A stretch of 64,000 nt of DNA from Acidiphilium rubrum (GTDB lineage Bacteria > Pseudomonadota > Alphaproteobacteria > Acetobacterales > Acetobacteraceae). The stretch covers positions 110,989-174,988 of the forward strand of contig NZ_FTNE01000007.1 of NCBI RefSeq assembly GCF_900156265.1, written 5' to 3'. The position numbers were made by a program, and so were the translations under genes. Numbering within the stretch: position 1 is the first letter of the stretch; each line of letters starts with the position of its first letter. Below the pieces are notes generated by a model that had not been told where the DNA came from, did no database searches, and saw nothing but the letters and a program-made list of their open reading frames with translations. Of this stretch, positions 9,543-17,558 are shown piece after piece.

Positions 9543-10880
9543 ATGGTTGAATCGGGCGGCACAATCCTGATCGCCGATGATCAGGCCGATATCCGCGAAG
9601 CCCTGGCCCTGGTGCTGCGCGCGGAAGGTTTCACCACCAAAGGCGCCGCGTCCCCCGCCGAGGCCGCCCTGCTGCTCGATGCCGGCGGCATCGATGCCCT
9701 GCTGCTCGACCTCAATTTCGCAACCGACACCACCTCCGGCGACGATGGCATGCGCCTGCTCGCCTCGGTCAAAACAATCCACCCCGACCTGCCGGTGGTG
9801 GTGCTGACCGGCTGGGGCTCGGTCGATCTCGCGGTGCGCGCGCTCCGCGCCGGTGCGGCCGATTTCCTCGAAAAACCCTGGGAAAACGCCCGCCTGATCA
9901 CCGTGCTGCGCAGCCAGCTCGCCCTCGCGCGCGCCCGCAGCACCGCGGCCAGCCTCACCCACCCGACCGCCCAGGGCGATATCATCGCCACCTCCGCCGC
10001 GATGCGCGCGGTCCTCACCATGGTCGAAAAAATCGCCCCGGCCGATGTCTCGGTGCTGATCACCGGTGAAAGCGGCACCGGCAAGGGCCTCATCGCGCGC
10101 CACATCGCGGCCCTGTCGCATCGCCGCGACAAACCCTTCGTCACGCTCGATCTCGGCGCGGTGCCGGAAAGCCTGATCGAGTCTGAATTGTTCGGCCATA
10201 CCCGCGGGGCCTTCACCGATGCGAAAACCGACCGGATCGGCCGGTTCGAAATCGCCAACGGCGGCGTCCTGTTCCTCGATGAAATCGGCAACGCCAGCCT
10301 CGCCACCCAGGCCCGCCTGCTGTCCGTGCTCGAAGATGGCATCATCACCCGGCTCGGCGAGGCGACACCCCGCCGGGTCGATGTCCGCGTCATCGCCGCC
10401 ACCAACGCCGATCTGCACCAGTTGATCGAGGCCGGCCGCTTCCGGCGCGACCTGCTGTTCCGCCTCAACACCGTCGAAATTGCCCTGCCGCCGCTCCGCG
10501 CACGGGGCGACGATGTCTTTCTGCTTGCCGCCGACTGCCTCGCCGCCTCGGCGACCCGCCACGGCCGCACCGTCACCGGCTTCGCCCCGGATGCCCTGGC
10601 CGCGCTCTCGAACCACCCCTGGCCGGGCAACGTGCGGGAATTATCCCACGTCGTCGAGCGCGCCGTATTGCTCGCCGACCACGATCTGATCGGGGCCGCG
10701 CATCTGCGCCTCGGCCCGGTCGCCGCAGCCCCGATCGAACACATGACGCTGGATCAAGCCGAGCGCTACCTGATCCAGCGCGCCATGGCCGAGGCGGGCG
10801 GCGATGCCGAACGCGCGGCCCGACGCTTGGGCCTGTCGCGCAGCGCCTTCTACCGGCGCCTGTCGCAGCTGCGCACGTGA
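9543..10880 (+). CDS. NtrC-type sigma-54-dependent response regulator
   Basis: This 445-residue activator has an N-terminal receiver (acidic DD at 12-13, phospho-acceptor Asp56 in LLLDLNF, Lys in FLEKPW). It has a central AAA+ domain with Walker A GESGTGKG and Walker B VLFLDEIG, and a C-terminal Fis-type helix-turn-helix (AARRLGLSRSAFYRRL). The sigma-54 contact loop reads GAFTDA rather than the canonical GAFTGA. It is the last-but-one gene of an operon that starts with a consensus sigma-54 promoter, so feed-forward autoregulation is likely. Its stop overlaps the kinase start by four bases (GTGA), so activator and kinase should be made together. Confidence 0.92.
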   Translation: MVESGGTILIADDQADIREALALVLRAEGFTTKGAASPAEAALLLDAGGIDALLLDLNFATDTTSGDDGMRLLASVKTIHPDLPVVVLTGWGSVDLAVRALRAGAADFLEKPWENARLITVLRSQLALARARSTAASLTHPTAQGDIIATSAAMRAVLTMVEKIAPADVSVLITGESGTGKGLIARHIAALSHRRDKPFVTLDLGAVPESLIESELFGHTRGAFTDAKTDRIGRFEIANGGVLFLDEIGNASLATQARLLSVLEDGIITRLGEATPRRVDVRVIAATNADLHQLIEAGRFRRDLLFRLNTVEIALPPLRARGDDVFLLAADCLAASATRHGRTVTGFAPDALAALSNHPWPGNVRELSHVVERAVLLADHDLIGAAHLRLGPVAAAPIEHMTLDQAERYLIQRAMAEAGGDAERAARRLGLSRSAFYRRLSQLRT

Positions 10881-12061
10881 TCGGCGTCGCAGCACTGATC
10901 AGCGGTGCCCTGATGATTGGCACCGCCGGCGGCTATGCGCTGGCACGCCGCCGGGCGGACCGCGGCTACCGCCAGCTCGCCGCCCTGCTGCTCGGCCTGC
11001 GCGATGGCGACTACACGCTCCGCGCCATCGCGGCGCGCGGTGCGCTCGGCGCGGCCTTCGCGGCCGTCAACGCGCTGGCCGATGCCCTGATGGGCACCCG
11101 CCGCGCCGGCATCGAATCCGATGCGCTGCTCGGCAAGCTGCTCGGCGCGGTCGATCTCGCGATCATCGTGATCGGCCCGCGCGGCACCATCATCGGCGGC
11201 AACGACGCCGCGGGCACCCTGCTCGGCACTGATGCCGAATTCCTGACCGGCCTGCACCCCGAACCGCTCGGCATCGCGCCATGGCTCGACCCCAACGGCC
11301 CCACCCGGTTCGACACCGCTCTGCCCGGCGGCACCGGCCCGTGGCACGTCCGGCGCGTCCGCTTCCGGCGCGGCGGGCGCGATCATCTGGTGCTGGTCGC
11401 GAGCGATCTGTCACGTGCCCTGCGCGATGAGGAACGCCGGGTCTGGCGCGGCCTGATCCGCGTGCTCAGCCACGAAACCGGCAATTCGCTCGGCCCGATC
11501 CAGGCGACCGCCGAAGCCCTGCAACGCCACGCGGCCGATCCGCGCCAGATGCGCGACGGCCTCGCCTTGATCGAGCGCCGCACCCGTAGCCTGGCCGGCT
11601 TCATCCGCCGCTACGCCGACCTTGCCCGCCTGCCGCCGCCGATGCCCGAACCCGCCGCACTCGGCCCGCTGCTGCACCGCATCGCCGCTCTCGAAACCCG
11701 CGTGCCGATCCGCACCGCCATCGGCCCTACGAACGAGACCATGCTCGATCCCGCGCAGATCGAACAGGCGCTGATCAACCTGATCCGCAACGCCGCCGAT
11801 GCCGCGCTCGAAGCCGGCGGCGCGGTCGACATCACGCTCGAAATCGCCGCCCCGCACATCCGCATCGCGATCATCGACGAGGGCAGGGGCCTGCCGCAGA
11901 CCGAAAACCTGTTCGTCCCCGGCTTCACCACCAAACCCGGCGGCAGCGGCATCGGCCTCGTCCTCGCCCGCGAAATCATCGAAGCCCACGGCGGCACGCT
12001 GCATCTATCCAACCGCCCCGATCGACCCGGCGCCCAGGCCCTGATCACGCTGCCCGGCTGA
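10877..12061 (+). CDS. Sensor histidine kinase, NtrY-like
   Basis: This 394-residue kinase would phosphorylate the NtrC-type regulator encoded just upstream. An N-terminal membrane segment (about 3-20) is followed by a PAS-like region (about 90-170), an H-box RVLSHETGNSLGPI, an N-box (ALINLIRNAADAA), and G-boxes (DEGRGLP and GGSGIGLVLAREI). No large periplasmic sensor domain is seen, so the signal is probably membrane-derived or cytoplasmic. It starts with GTG at 10877, overlapping the regulator stop. The signal is unknown. Confidence 0.9.
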   Translation: MIGVAALISGALMIGTAGGYALARRRADRGYRQLAALLLGLRDGDYTLRAIAARGALGAAFAAVNALADALMGTRRAGIESDALLGKLLGAVDLAIIVIGPRGTIIGGNDAAGTLLGTDAEFLTGLHPEPLGIAPWLDPNGPTRFDTALPGGTGPWHVRRVRFRRGGRDHLVLVASDLSRALRDEERRVWRGLIRVLSHETGNSLGPIQATAEALQRHAADPRQMRDGLALIERRTRSLAGFIRRYADLARLPPPMPEPAALGPLLHRIAALETRVPIRTAIGPTNETMLDPAQIEQALINLIRNAADAALEAGGAVDITLEIAAPHIRIAIIDEGRGLPQTENLFVPGFTTKPGGSGIGLVLAREIIEAHGGTLHLSNRPDRPGAQALITLPG

Positions 12062-12155
12062 CGCAGCGCGCCACCCGCTTGATCTCGATCAACGACAACC
12101 CAGCCCGCCCCGCGCATCCTGCCCGCCAATCAACCACCCCCGAAAAGGACGTGCC

Positions 12156-12497
12156 ATGATCGAAGACTGGGCAAAAATCATCACCGCGATGGACGGCGGC
12201 GTGCGCGACCTGCGCGAAGCCAACCCCGATGTCATGAAAGCCTTCGGCGCCATCGCCAAGGCCGCCCACGGCGGCACCGCGCTCGATGCCAAGACCAAGG
12301 AACTCATCGCCCTGGCCATCGGCGTCGCCACCCGCTGCCAGCCCTGCATCGCCTATCACGCCCGCGATGCCGCGCGCGCCGGTGCCACCCGCGCCGAAAT
12401 CGCCGAAACACTCGGCGTCGCCATCTACATGGGGGCCGGCCCGTCCGCGATGTACGCCGCCGAGGCGCTGGAATCCTTCGATCAATCGGCCCCATGA
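12156..12497 (+). CDS. Carboxymuconolactone decarboxylase/AhpD-family protein
   Basis: This small 113-residue all-helical protein has the AhpD signature RCQPCIAYHARDA, a CxxC pair with the downstream His. The family includes AhpD peroxidase partners as well as gamma-carboxymuconolactone decarboxylases. The conserved CxxC favours a thiol-based redox role over the decarboxylase, which lacks it. GAAAAGGAC upstream of the ATG is a plausible ribosome site. It stands alone, about 95 bases after the kinase gene, with no ahpC partner nearby. Confidence 0.85.
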   Translation: MIEDWAKIITAMDGGVRDLREANPDVMKAFGAIAKAAHGGTALDAKTKELIALAIGVATRCQPCIAYHARDAARAGATRAEIAETLGVAIYMGAGPSAMYAAEALESFDQSAP

Positions 12498-12600
12498 ACC
12501 AGTAACGCGCAACGCTCTCCACTTGGGGGTGGCTCGACCAACGACGAACGCGGGCCTATGAATCCGCCCGATCGTCCCGCCCCCAACGGAGAGCAAGATT

Positions 12601-13899
12601 TTGAACGCTTCTGCTGTATTTGCACGCCTCGTCGCCGTCGTCGGTGAGGTCACCTTGCGCGTGCGCCGCGCGAGCGACGGTTCCCACGCACCCGCCTGGG
12701 GCACCGCGCCGGCGATTCCGCTCGCCAAACCGCAAGGCCGCCTGCCCACGCTCAAAATGCCCACCGCGCGCGGCTGGTCGGATGGCCGAACGCCGCTCGC
12801 CGCCCCCGGCCTGCGCGTCAACGCCTTCGCGACCGGCCTGCGCCATCCGCGCTGGATTCAGGTGCTGCCGAACGGCGATGTGCTGGTCGCCGAAGCGATC
12901 AGCGTCGCCGGCAAGATCACAAGCGCGTTCGACTACGCCATGTTCAGCACCATGCAGCGCGCCGCCGCGGTCGGCATCAGCCCCAACCGCATCACCCTGC
13001 TGCGCGATGCCGATGGCGATGGCGTCGCCGAAATCCGCGAAATCTTCCTCGAAGGTCTCAACCAGCCGTTCGGCATGGCGCTGGTGGGTGACACGTTCTA
13101 CGTCGGCAATACCGATGGCGTGGTGGCGTTCCCCTATGTGCCCGGTGCCACGCGCATCACCGCACCAGGGCGCAAGCTCAACAGTTTCAACGGCGGCGGC
13201 CACTGGACGCGCAGCCTCCTGCCGAGCCCGGATGGCACCAAATTATACATCGGCGTCGGCTCGCTCACCAACATCGCCGACGAAGGCATGGCGGTCGAAG
13301 CCGGGCGCGCCGCCATCCACGAACTCGACCTCAAGACCGAACAGACCCGCATCTTCGCCGCCGGTCTGCGCAACCCGGTCGGCATGGCCTGGGAACCGCA
13401 CACCGAAACACTCTGGACTGTGGTGAACGAGCGCGACGGTCTGGGCGATGAAACCCCGCCCGACTATCTCACATCGGTCCGCGAAGGCGGCTTCTACGGC
13501 TGGCCCTATTGCTACTGGGGCCAGACGGTCGACGACCGCGTCCCCCAGGACACTGCCCTCGTCGCCACCGCCGTCACCCCCGACTACGCGCTCGGCGGCC
13601 ACACCGCCTCGCTCGGCCTGTGCTGGATGAAGGCGGGTGCGCTGCCCGGCTTTCCCGCCGGCATGGCGATCGGCCAGCACGGCTCATGGAACCGCAGCAC
13701 GCTGAGCGGCTACAAGGTCGTGTTCGTACCCTTCGAAGGCGGCCGCCCGTCCGGCCCGCCGCGCGATATCCTGTCAGGCTTCCTGGCACCGGACGAACGC
13801 GAATCCTACGGCCGCCCGGTCGGCGTCACCCCCGGCCCGGACGGCGCGCTGCTGGTGGCCGATGACGTGGGCGATGTCATCTGGCGCGTGACCGGCTGA
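12601..13899 (+). CDS. L-sorbosone dehydrogenase-like beta-propeller protein
   Basis: This 432-residue protein belongs to the glucose/sorbosone dehydrogenase superfamily (six-bladed propeller, PQQ-type active site). Typical segments are HPRWIQVLPNGDVLVAEA, PFGMALVGDTFYVGNTDG, GLRNPVGMAWEP and GYKVVFVPFEGGRP. The ORF begins with TTG at 12601, supported by GGAGAG a few bases upstream; the next in-frame ATG is about 50 codons in and would cut the conserved N-terminal lead. Relatives usually carry a hydrophobic N-terminal anchor, but here that stretch is interrupted by charges, so secretion is uncertain. The sugar or aldehyde substrate is not assigned. Confidence 0.8.
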   Translation: MNASAVFARLVAVVGEVTLRVRRASDGSHAPAWGTAPAIPLAKPQGRLPTLKMPTARGWSDGRTPLAAPGLRVNAFATGLRHPRWIQVLPNGDVLVAEAISVAGKITSAFDYAMFSTMQRAAAVGISPNRITLLRDADGDGVAEIREIFLEGLNQPFGMALVGDTFYVGNTDGVVAFPYVPGATRITAPGRKLNSFNGGGHWTRSLLPSPDGTKLYIGVGSLTNIADEGMAVEAGRAAIHELDLKTEQTRIFAAGLRNPVGMAWEPHTETLWTVVNERDGLGDETPPDYLTSVREGGFYGWPYCYWGQTVDDRVPQDTALVATAVTPDYALGGHTASLGLCWMKAGALPGFPAGMAIGQHGSWNRSTLSGYKVVFVPFEGGRPSGPPRDILSGFLAPDERESYGRPVGVTPGPDGALLVADDVGDVIWRVTG

Positions 13900-13976
13900 G
13901 AGCCTCACCGACCTGACGCTACCCCTGCCGCTCACCCCTCGACCATCCTCCCCCAACCACCACGGAAACGCCCAAA

Positions 13977-14309
13977 ATGATCCACGAACTCCGCCTCTAT
14001 CGCTGCATGCCGGGCCGCCTGCCGGACCTGCTCACCCGGTTCGAGACCATCACCCTGCCGATCTGGCGCAAGCACGGCATCCGCCAGACCGGGTTCTGGA
14101 CCACGGTGATCGGCGATTCCAATCTCGACCTGACCTATCTGCTCGAATGGGACTCCCTCGCCGAGCGCGAGACCAAATGGCTCGCCTTCCAGACCGATCC
14201 GGAATGGATCACCAAGCGCGCCGAAACCGAGCAGAACGGCCAGATCGTCGCCAACGTCACCAACCAGATCCTGCTGCCGACCCGCTTTTCCGCCATCGGC
14301 AATCCCTGA
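13977..14309 (+). CDS. NIPSNAP-family protein
   Basis: This 110-residue protein has the dimeric ferredoxin-like NIPSNAP fold, recognised by MIHELRLYRCMPGRLPDLL, the LEWDSLAERETKWLAF core and the DPEW turn. Family members are small stress or metabolism-associated proteins with poorly defined chemistry. The stop overlaps the ATG of the following dehydrogenase by one base (TGATG), so the two are co-translated and may act in one pathway. Confidence 0.85.
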   Translation: MIHELRLYRCMPGRLPDLLTRFETITLPIWRKHGIRQTGFWTTVIGDSNLDLTYLLEWDSLAERETKWLAFQTDPEWITKRAETEQNGQIVANVTNQILLPTRFSAIGNP

Positions 14310-15358
14310 TGCGCCGCATCGACCCCGCCCGCCTGCGCGCCGCGACCGAACGCATCGTCGCCGCCATGGGCAGCGATCCCGCCGAAACCCGCCTGATCGC
14401 CGATCACCTGGTCCGCGCCAACCTCGCCGGGCACGACAGCCACGGCGTCGGCATGCTGCCCGCCTATGTGCGGATGCTGCGTGAAGGCAAACTCATCCCC
14501 AACCAATCCCTCGCCACCATCACCGATGCCGGCGCCATCCTGGTGTTCGATGCCAAACGCGGCTTCGGCGCGCATATGGCGCATGAAGCGGTCGCACGCG
14601 CCATCGTCCGCGCGCGCGAGATCGGCGCCGTCACCCTCAGCCTGCGCAACAGCGCCCATATCGGCCGCATCGGCACCTATGGCGAACAGGCCGCCACCGC
14701 CGGCATGGGCTTCATCGCCTATGTCAACGTCGCCGACCATCACCCGATTTCGGCCCCGTTCGGCTGCGGCGAACCCCGCCTCGGCACCAACCCCTTCGTC
14801 ACCGCGGTGCCCGCGCCGGGCGGTGCCGTGGTGCTCGACATGGCGACCACCACAATCGCCCACGGCAAGGCCCGCATCGCCCGCAACAAGGGCGAACCGG
14901 TCGCCGAAGGCTGCCTGATCGATGCCGCGGGCCAACCCACCACCGATCCGGTTCCCCTGGTCGATCACAACGTGGGCGCCTTGCAAACCTTCGGCCTGCA
15001 CAAAGGCTCCGGCCTCGCCATCATGTGCGAAATCATGGCCGGCGCGGTCGCCGGCGGCCAGCGCGCGGACGAACCCGAGCAGGACAGCATCCTCAACAGC
15101 ATGTTCGCCGTGCTGATCAACCTCGATGCCCTCGGCGGCGTCGCCCGTGTCGCCGAAGGCGTCGCCGCCACCCGCGCCCATCTCACCGCCGCCCGCCGCG
15201 CGCCGGGGTTCGATCAGATCCAACTCCCCGGCGACCCCGAACGCGGCCACGCGGCGCAGCGCACGCGTGATGGGATCCCGATCGATAATCTCACCCTCGC
15301 CCAGATCACCGAAGCCGCCGCTGGCCTCGGCATCACCGATTTCGCCGCCATGCTCTGA
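14309..15358 (+). CDS. Malate/L-lactate/ureidoglycolate dehydrogenase family (Ldh2)
   Basis: This 349-residue NAD(P)-dependent 2-hydroxyacid oxidoreductase has the Ldh2 fold, unrelated to Rossmann LDH. Signature segments are HDSHGVGMLP with the catalytic His, SAHIGRIGTYGEQAA, and GTNPFVTAVPAPGG followed by VVLDMATTTIAHGK. The start chosen is the ATG at 14309 overlapping the NIPSNAP stop; an upstream extension of the frame is out-of-frame NIPSNAP coding sequence. Substrates in this family range from malate and lactate to ureidoglycolate and sulfolactate, and context does not choose between them. Confidence 0.87.
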   Translation: MRRIDPARLRAATERIVAAMGSDPAETRLIADHLVRANLAGHDSHGVGMLPAYVRMLREGKLIPNQSLATITDAGAILVFDAKRGFGAHMAHEAVARAIVRAREIGAVTLSLRNSAHIGRIGTYGEQAATAGMGFIAYVNVADHHPISAPFGCGEPRLGTNPFVTAVPAPGGAVVLDMATTTIAHGKARIARNKGEPVAEGCLIDAAGQPTTDPVPLVDHNVGALQTFGLHKGSGLAIMCEIMAGAVAGGQRADEPEQDSILNSMFAVLINLDALGGVARVAEGVAATRAHLTAARRAPGFDQIQLPGDPERGHAAQRTRDGIPIDNLTLAQITEAAAGLGITDFAAML

Positions 15359-15375
15359 TCAGCGCCACCCAACCC

Positions 15376-16746
15376 TCACCCCGCAACCGGAAACGAAATC
15401 GCAACCCTCAGCCCCGGCCGCTCAGCATCATCCCGCGACGCACGCAGCACCATCGTGCCGTCGTGCAACCCGACGATGGCGGCCACCAGCGCCAGTCCCA
15501 GCCCATGCCCCTCGCGCGAGCGGCTCGCATCCAGCCGCCCGAACCGCCGCAGCGCCTCGGCATGGCGCTCGGGCGGAATCCCCGGCCCGTCATCCGCCAC
15601 GCTCACCGCAATCCCGCCATCATCCCGCCCAGCCGTCACGATGATCGCAGTCCCCGGCCCGCCATGGGTGATCGCGTTTTCGATCAGATTGGCGAACAAC
15701 TGATTGAGCAGCGCGGCATCGCCCGCCAGCGCCAGCCCCGGCGCGATCCGCGCGGTCAGCACCGCCCCCGCATCCTCCGCGACGGTTTCATACGTCTCAG
15801 CGATATCCTCAAGCAACCGCGATAAATCCAACATCGCGAACGACGCCCGGCGCGCCCCGCTCTCGATCTGCGCCAGCCGCAGAATCCCCGCCGATAACGC
15901 CAACGCGGCATCCACCTGCGCGATCGCATCGGCGAGCGCCGCGGGCAACACCGCCGGATCACCGCTGCGCAGCATCAACTCCAGCGATTCCCGCAGCCTT
16001 GCCAGCGGCGAGCGCAGATCATGCGCAATCTCGTCACCCACCGCGCGGATATTGCCCATCAACTGCTCGATCCGCGCCAGCATCGCATTGATGCCGCGCG
16101 CCAGATGATCGAACTCATCGCCCGACCCCGACAGCGGGATGCGCCGGGTAAAATCCCCCGCCATGATCTCCTCGCCCGCCGCACTCACCGCCTCGACCCG
16201 CGCCAACGCCCGCCGGCCAAACCCGATCCCCGCCGCCAGCCCGATCGCCAGCGTAATCCCGAACCCGATCAGAAAGCTGCGCCGGATCAACTCATCCAAC
16301 TCATCCAGCATGGTCGCATCCGCCGCCACCAGCAGCGTACCACCGCCGCCGATCCGCTCGACCCGCGCGCGCAGCACCCGAATATGCCCGGCGAGCGCCG
16401 CGCCATGCTGCGCCACCAGATCATGCCAGCCCGGTGTCGGCATCGGCAGCGTCAGATCCCCCGCGATCAGCCGCCCCTGCGCATCGTCGAGCCGGAAAAA
16501 CGTCCCGGTCGGCGGCTCGGCAATCGCCGCGCGCACCCCCGCCGCGACCACACCCGGCGGCGTCCGCGCGCCAAACACCATGATTTCACTGATCTCGTTG
16601 TCGATGTCGGTATCCAGCGTCGTGCGCAACGCCCCCAGCGTACCGAGATAGATCACCCCGAACACCACCGCCGCACTCGCCGAAGCCAGGCCCACCCCCA
16701 GCGCCGCGAGCCGCACGCTGGTGGTCTGAAACAGCCTAGGCCGCAT
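15376..16746 (-). CDS. Sensor histidine kinase (HAMP/HisKA)
   Basis: This 456-residue kinase has a first membrane segment (about 10-32), a periplasmic sensor of about 125 residues, and a second membrane segment (about 165-185). A HAMP domain (EEIMAGDFTRRIPL), an H-box (DEIAHDLRSPLARL), an N-box (LFANLIENAITHG) and G-boxes (DDGPGIPP, GHGLGLALV) follow. It starts at 16746, overlapping the end of the response regulator by 11 bases, so the pair is co-expressed. It lies divergent from an RND efflux operon, suggesting control of that pump, as in CusRS/BaeSR-type arrangements. The ligand is unknown. Confidence 0.92.
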   Translation of the reverse strand: MRPRLFQTTSVRLAALGVGLASASAAVVFGVIYLGTLGALRTTLDTDIDNEISEIMVFGARTPPGVVAAGVRAAIAEPPTGTFFRLDDAQGRLIAGDLTLPMPTPGWHDLVAQHGAALAGHIRVLRARVERIGGGGTLLVAADATMLDELDELIRRSFLIGFGITLAIGLAAGIGFGRRALARVEAVSAAGEEIMAGDFTRRIPLSGSGDEFDHLARGINAMLARIEQLMGNIRAVGDEIAHDLRSPLARLRESLELMLRSGDPAVLPAALADAIAQVDAALALSAGILRLAQIESGARRASFAMLDLSRLLEDIAETYETVAEDAGAVLTARIAPGLALAGDAALLNQLFANLIENAITHGGPGTAIIVTAGRDDGGIAVSVADDGPGIPPERHAEALRRFGRLDASRSREGHGLGLALVAAIVGLHDGTMVLRASRDDAERPGLRVAISFPVAG

Positions 16747-17431
16747 CGCCCAGCCGATAGCCCGCGCCGCGGATCGTCTGCACCAGCTCGACCGCATGAC
16801 CCCGGTCGATCTTGCCGCGCAGCCGCGAAATATGAGACTCCACCACACTGGTCTGCGGGTCGAAATGAAAATCCCACACCGCCTCCAGCAGCATCGTCCT
16901 GGTCACCACCTGCCCGGCATGGCGCATCATGTAATCGAGCAGCGCGAACTCACGCGGCTTGAGCGGTATCCGCTGCCCCGCCCGGCTGACCTCGCGTGAC
17001 AGCCGATCCAGCGTCAAATCCGCCACCCGCAGCACGGTATCCGCCGGCTTCGCGCTACCCCGGCGCATCAGGGCGGCGATCCGCGCGCTCAATTCAGCGA
17101 TCGCGAACGGCTTGACCAGATAATCATCGCCGCCGGCGCGCAGCCCGTCCACCCGGTCATCCACCCCGCCGAGCGCGGTCAGGAACAGGGCAGGGGTGGT
17201 AATACCCGCACCGCGCAGCATCCGCACCAGCCCCAACCCATCGAGCCCCGGCAACATCCGATCGACGATGATCATATCCCACGCCTCGCCGCCGGCGCGC
17301 AGCAGCCCGGTCCGCCCATCCAACGCCACCACGATATCGTGACCTTCAGGTGCCAGCCCCGCGCGCACCAGATCGGCGGTGCGGCCATCGTCCTCGATCA
17401 GCAGAATGCGCAGCCCTGGCTTGCTCTCCAT
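16736..17431 (-). CDS. OmpR/PhoB-family response regulator
   Basis: This 231-residue regulator has a receiver domain (EDD at 13-15, phospho-acceptor Asp57 in IIVDRMLPG, Lys in YLVKPF) and a winged-helix DNA-binding domain (LKPREFALLDYMM, VVESHISRLRGKID, IRGAGYRL). The start at 17431 (MESKPGLRILLIEDD) is chosen because it begins the receiver fold directly; the upstream in-frame extension has no similarity to the family. It is transcribed first, with its kinase gene behind it, away from the RND operon. Confidence 0.93.
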   Translation of the reverse strand: MESKPGLRILLIEDDGRTADLVRAGLAPEGHDIVVALDGRTGLLRAGGEAWDMIIVDRMLPGLDGLGLVRMLRGAGITTPALFLTALGGVDDRVDGLRAGGDDYLVKPFAIAELSARIAALMRRGSAKPADTVLRVADLTLDRLSREVSRAGQRIPLKPREFALLDYMMRHAGQVVTRTMLLEAVWDFHFDPQTSVVESHISRLRGKIDRGHAVELVQTIRGAGYRLGDAA

Positions 17432-17483
17432 GTCAAAGCAGGAGCGATGGTTTCGCCGCCGGGTCAAGCCGGTTTGCCCGACA

Positions 17484-17499
17484 TTACAAAACGACAAAC
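17484..17499. promoter_or_regulatory. Possible response-regulator box between the two divergent operons
   Basis: The 127-base divergent region 17432-17558 holds the short direct repeat TTACAAAACGACAAAC (ACAAA twice, 8 bases apart). OmpR-type regulators often bind such tandem half-sites. It is the only repeat-like motif noticed here; no clear -35/-10 pair could be assigned. This is speculative. Confidence 0.25.
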
Positions 17500-17558
17500 C
17501 AGCCGCAAGGCCACGGGCAGCGGTGCTCCGCCAAAGCATCCGTGCAACATTGACCAGC

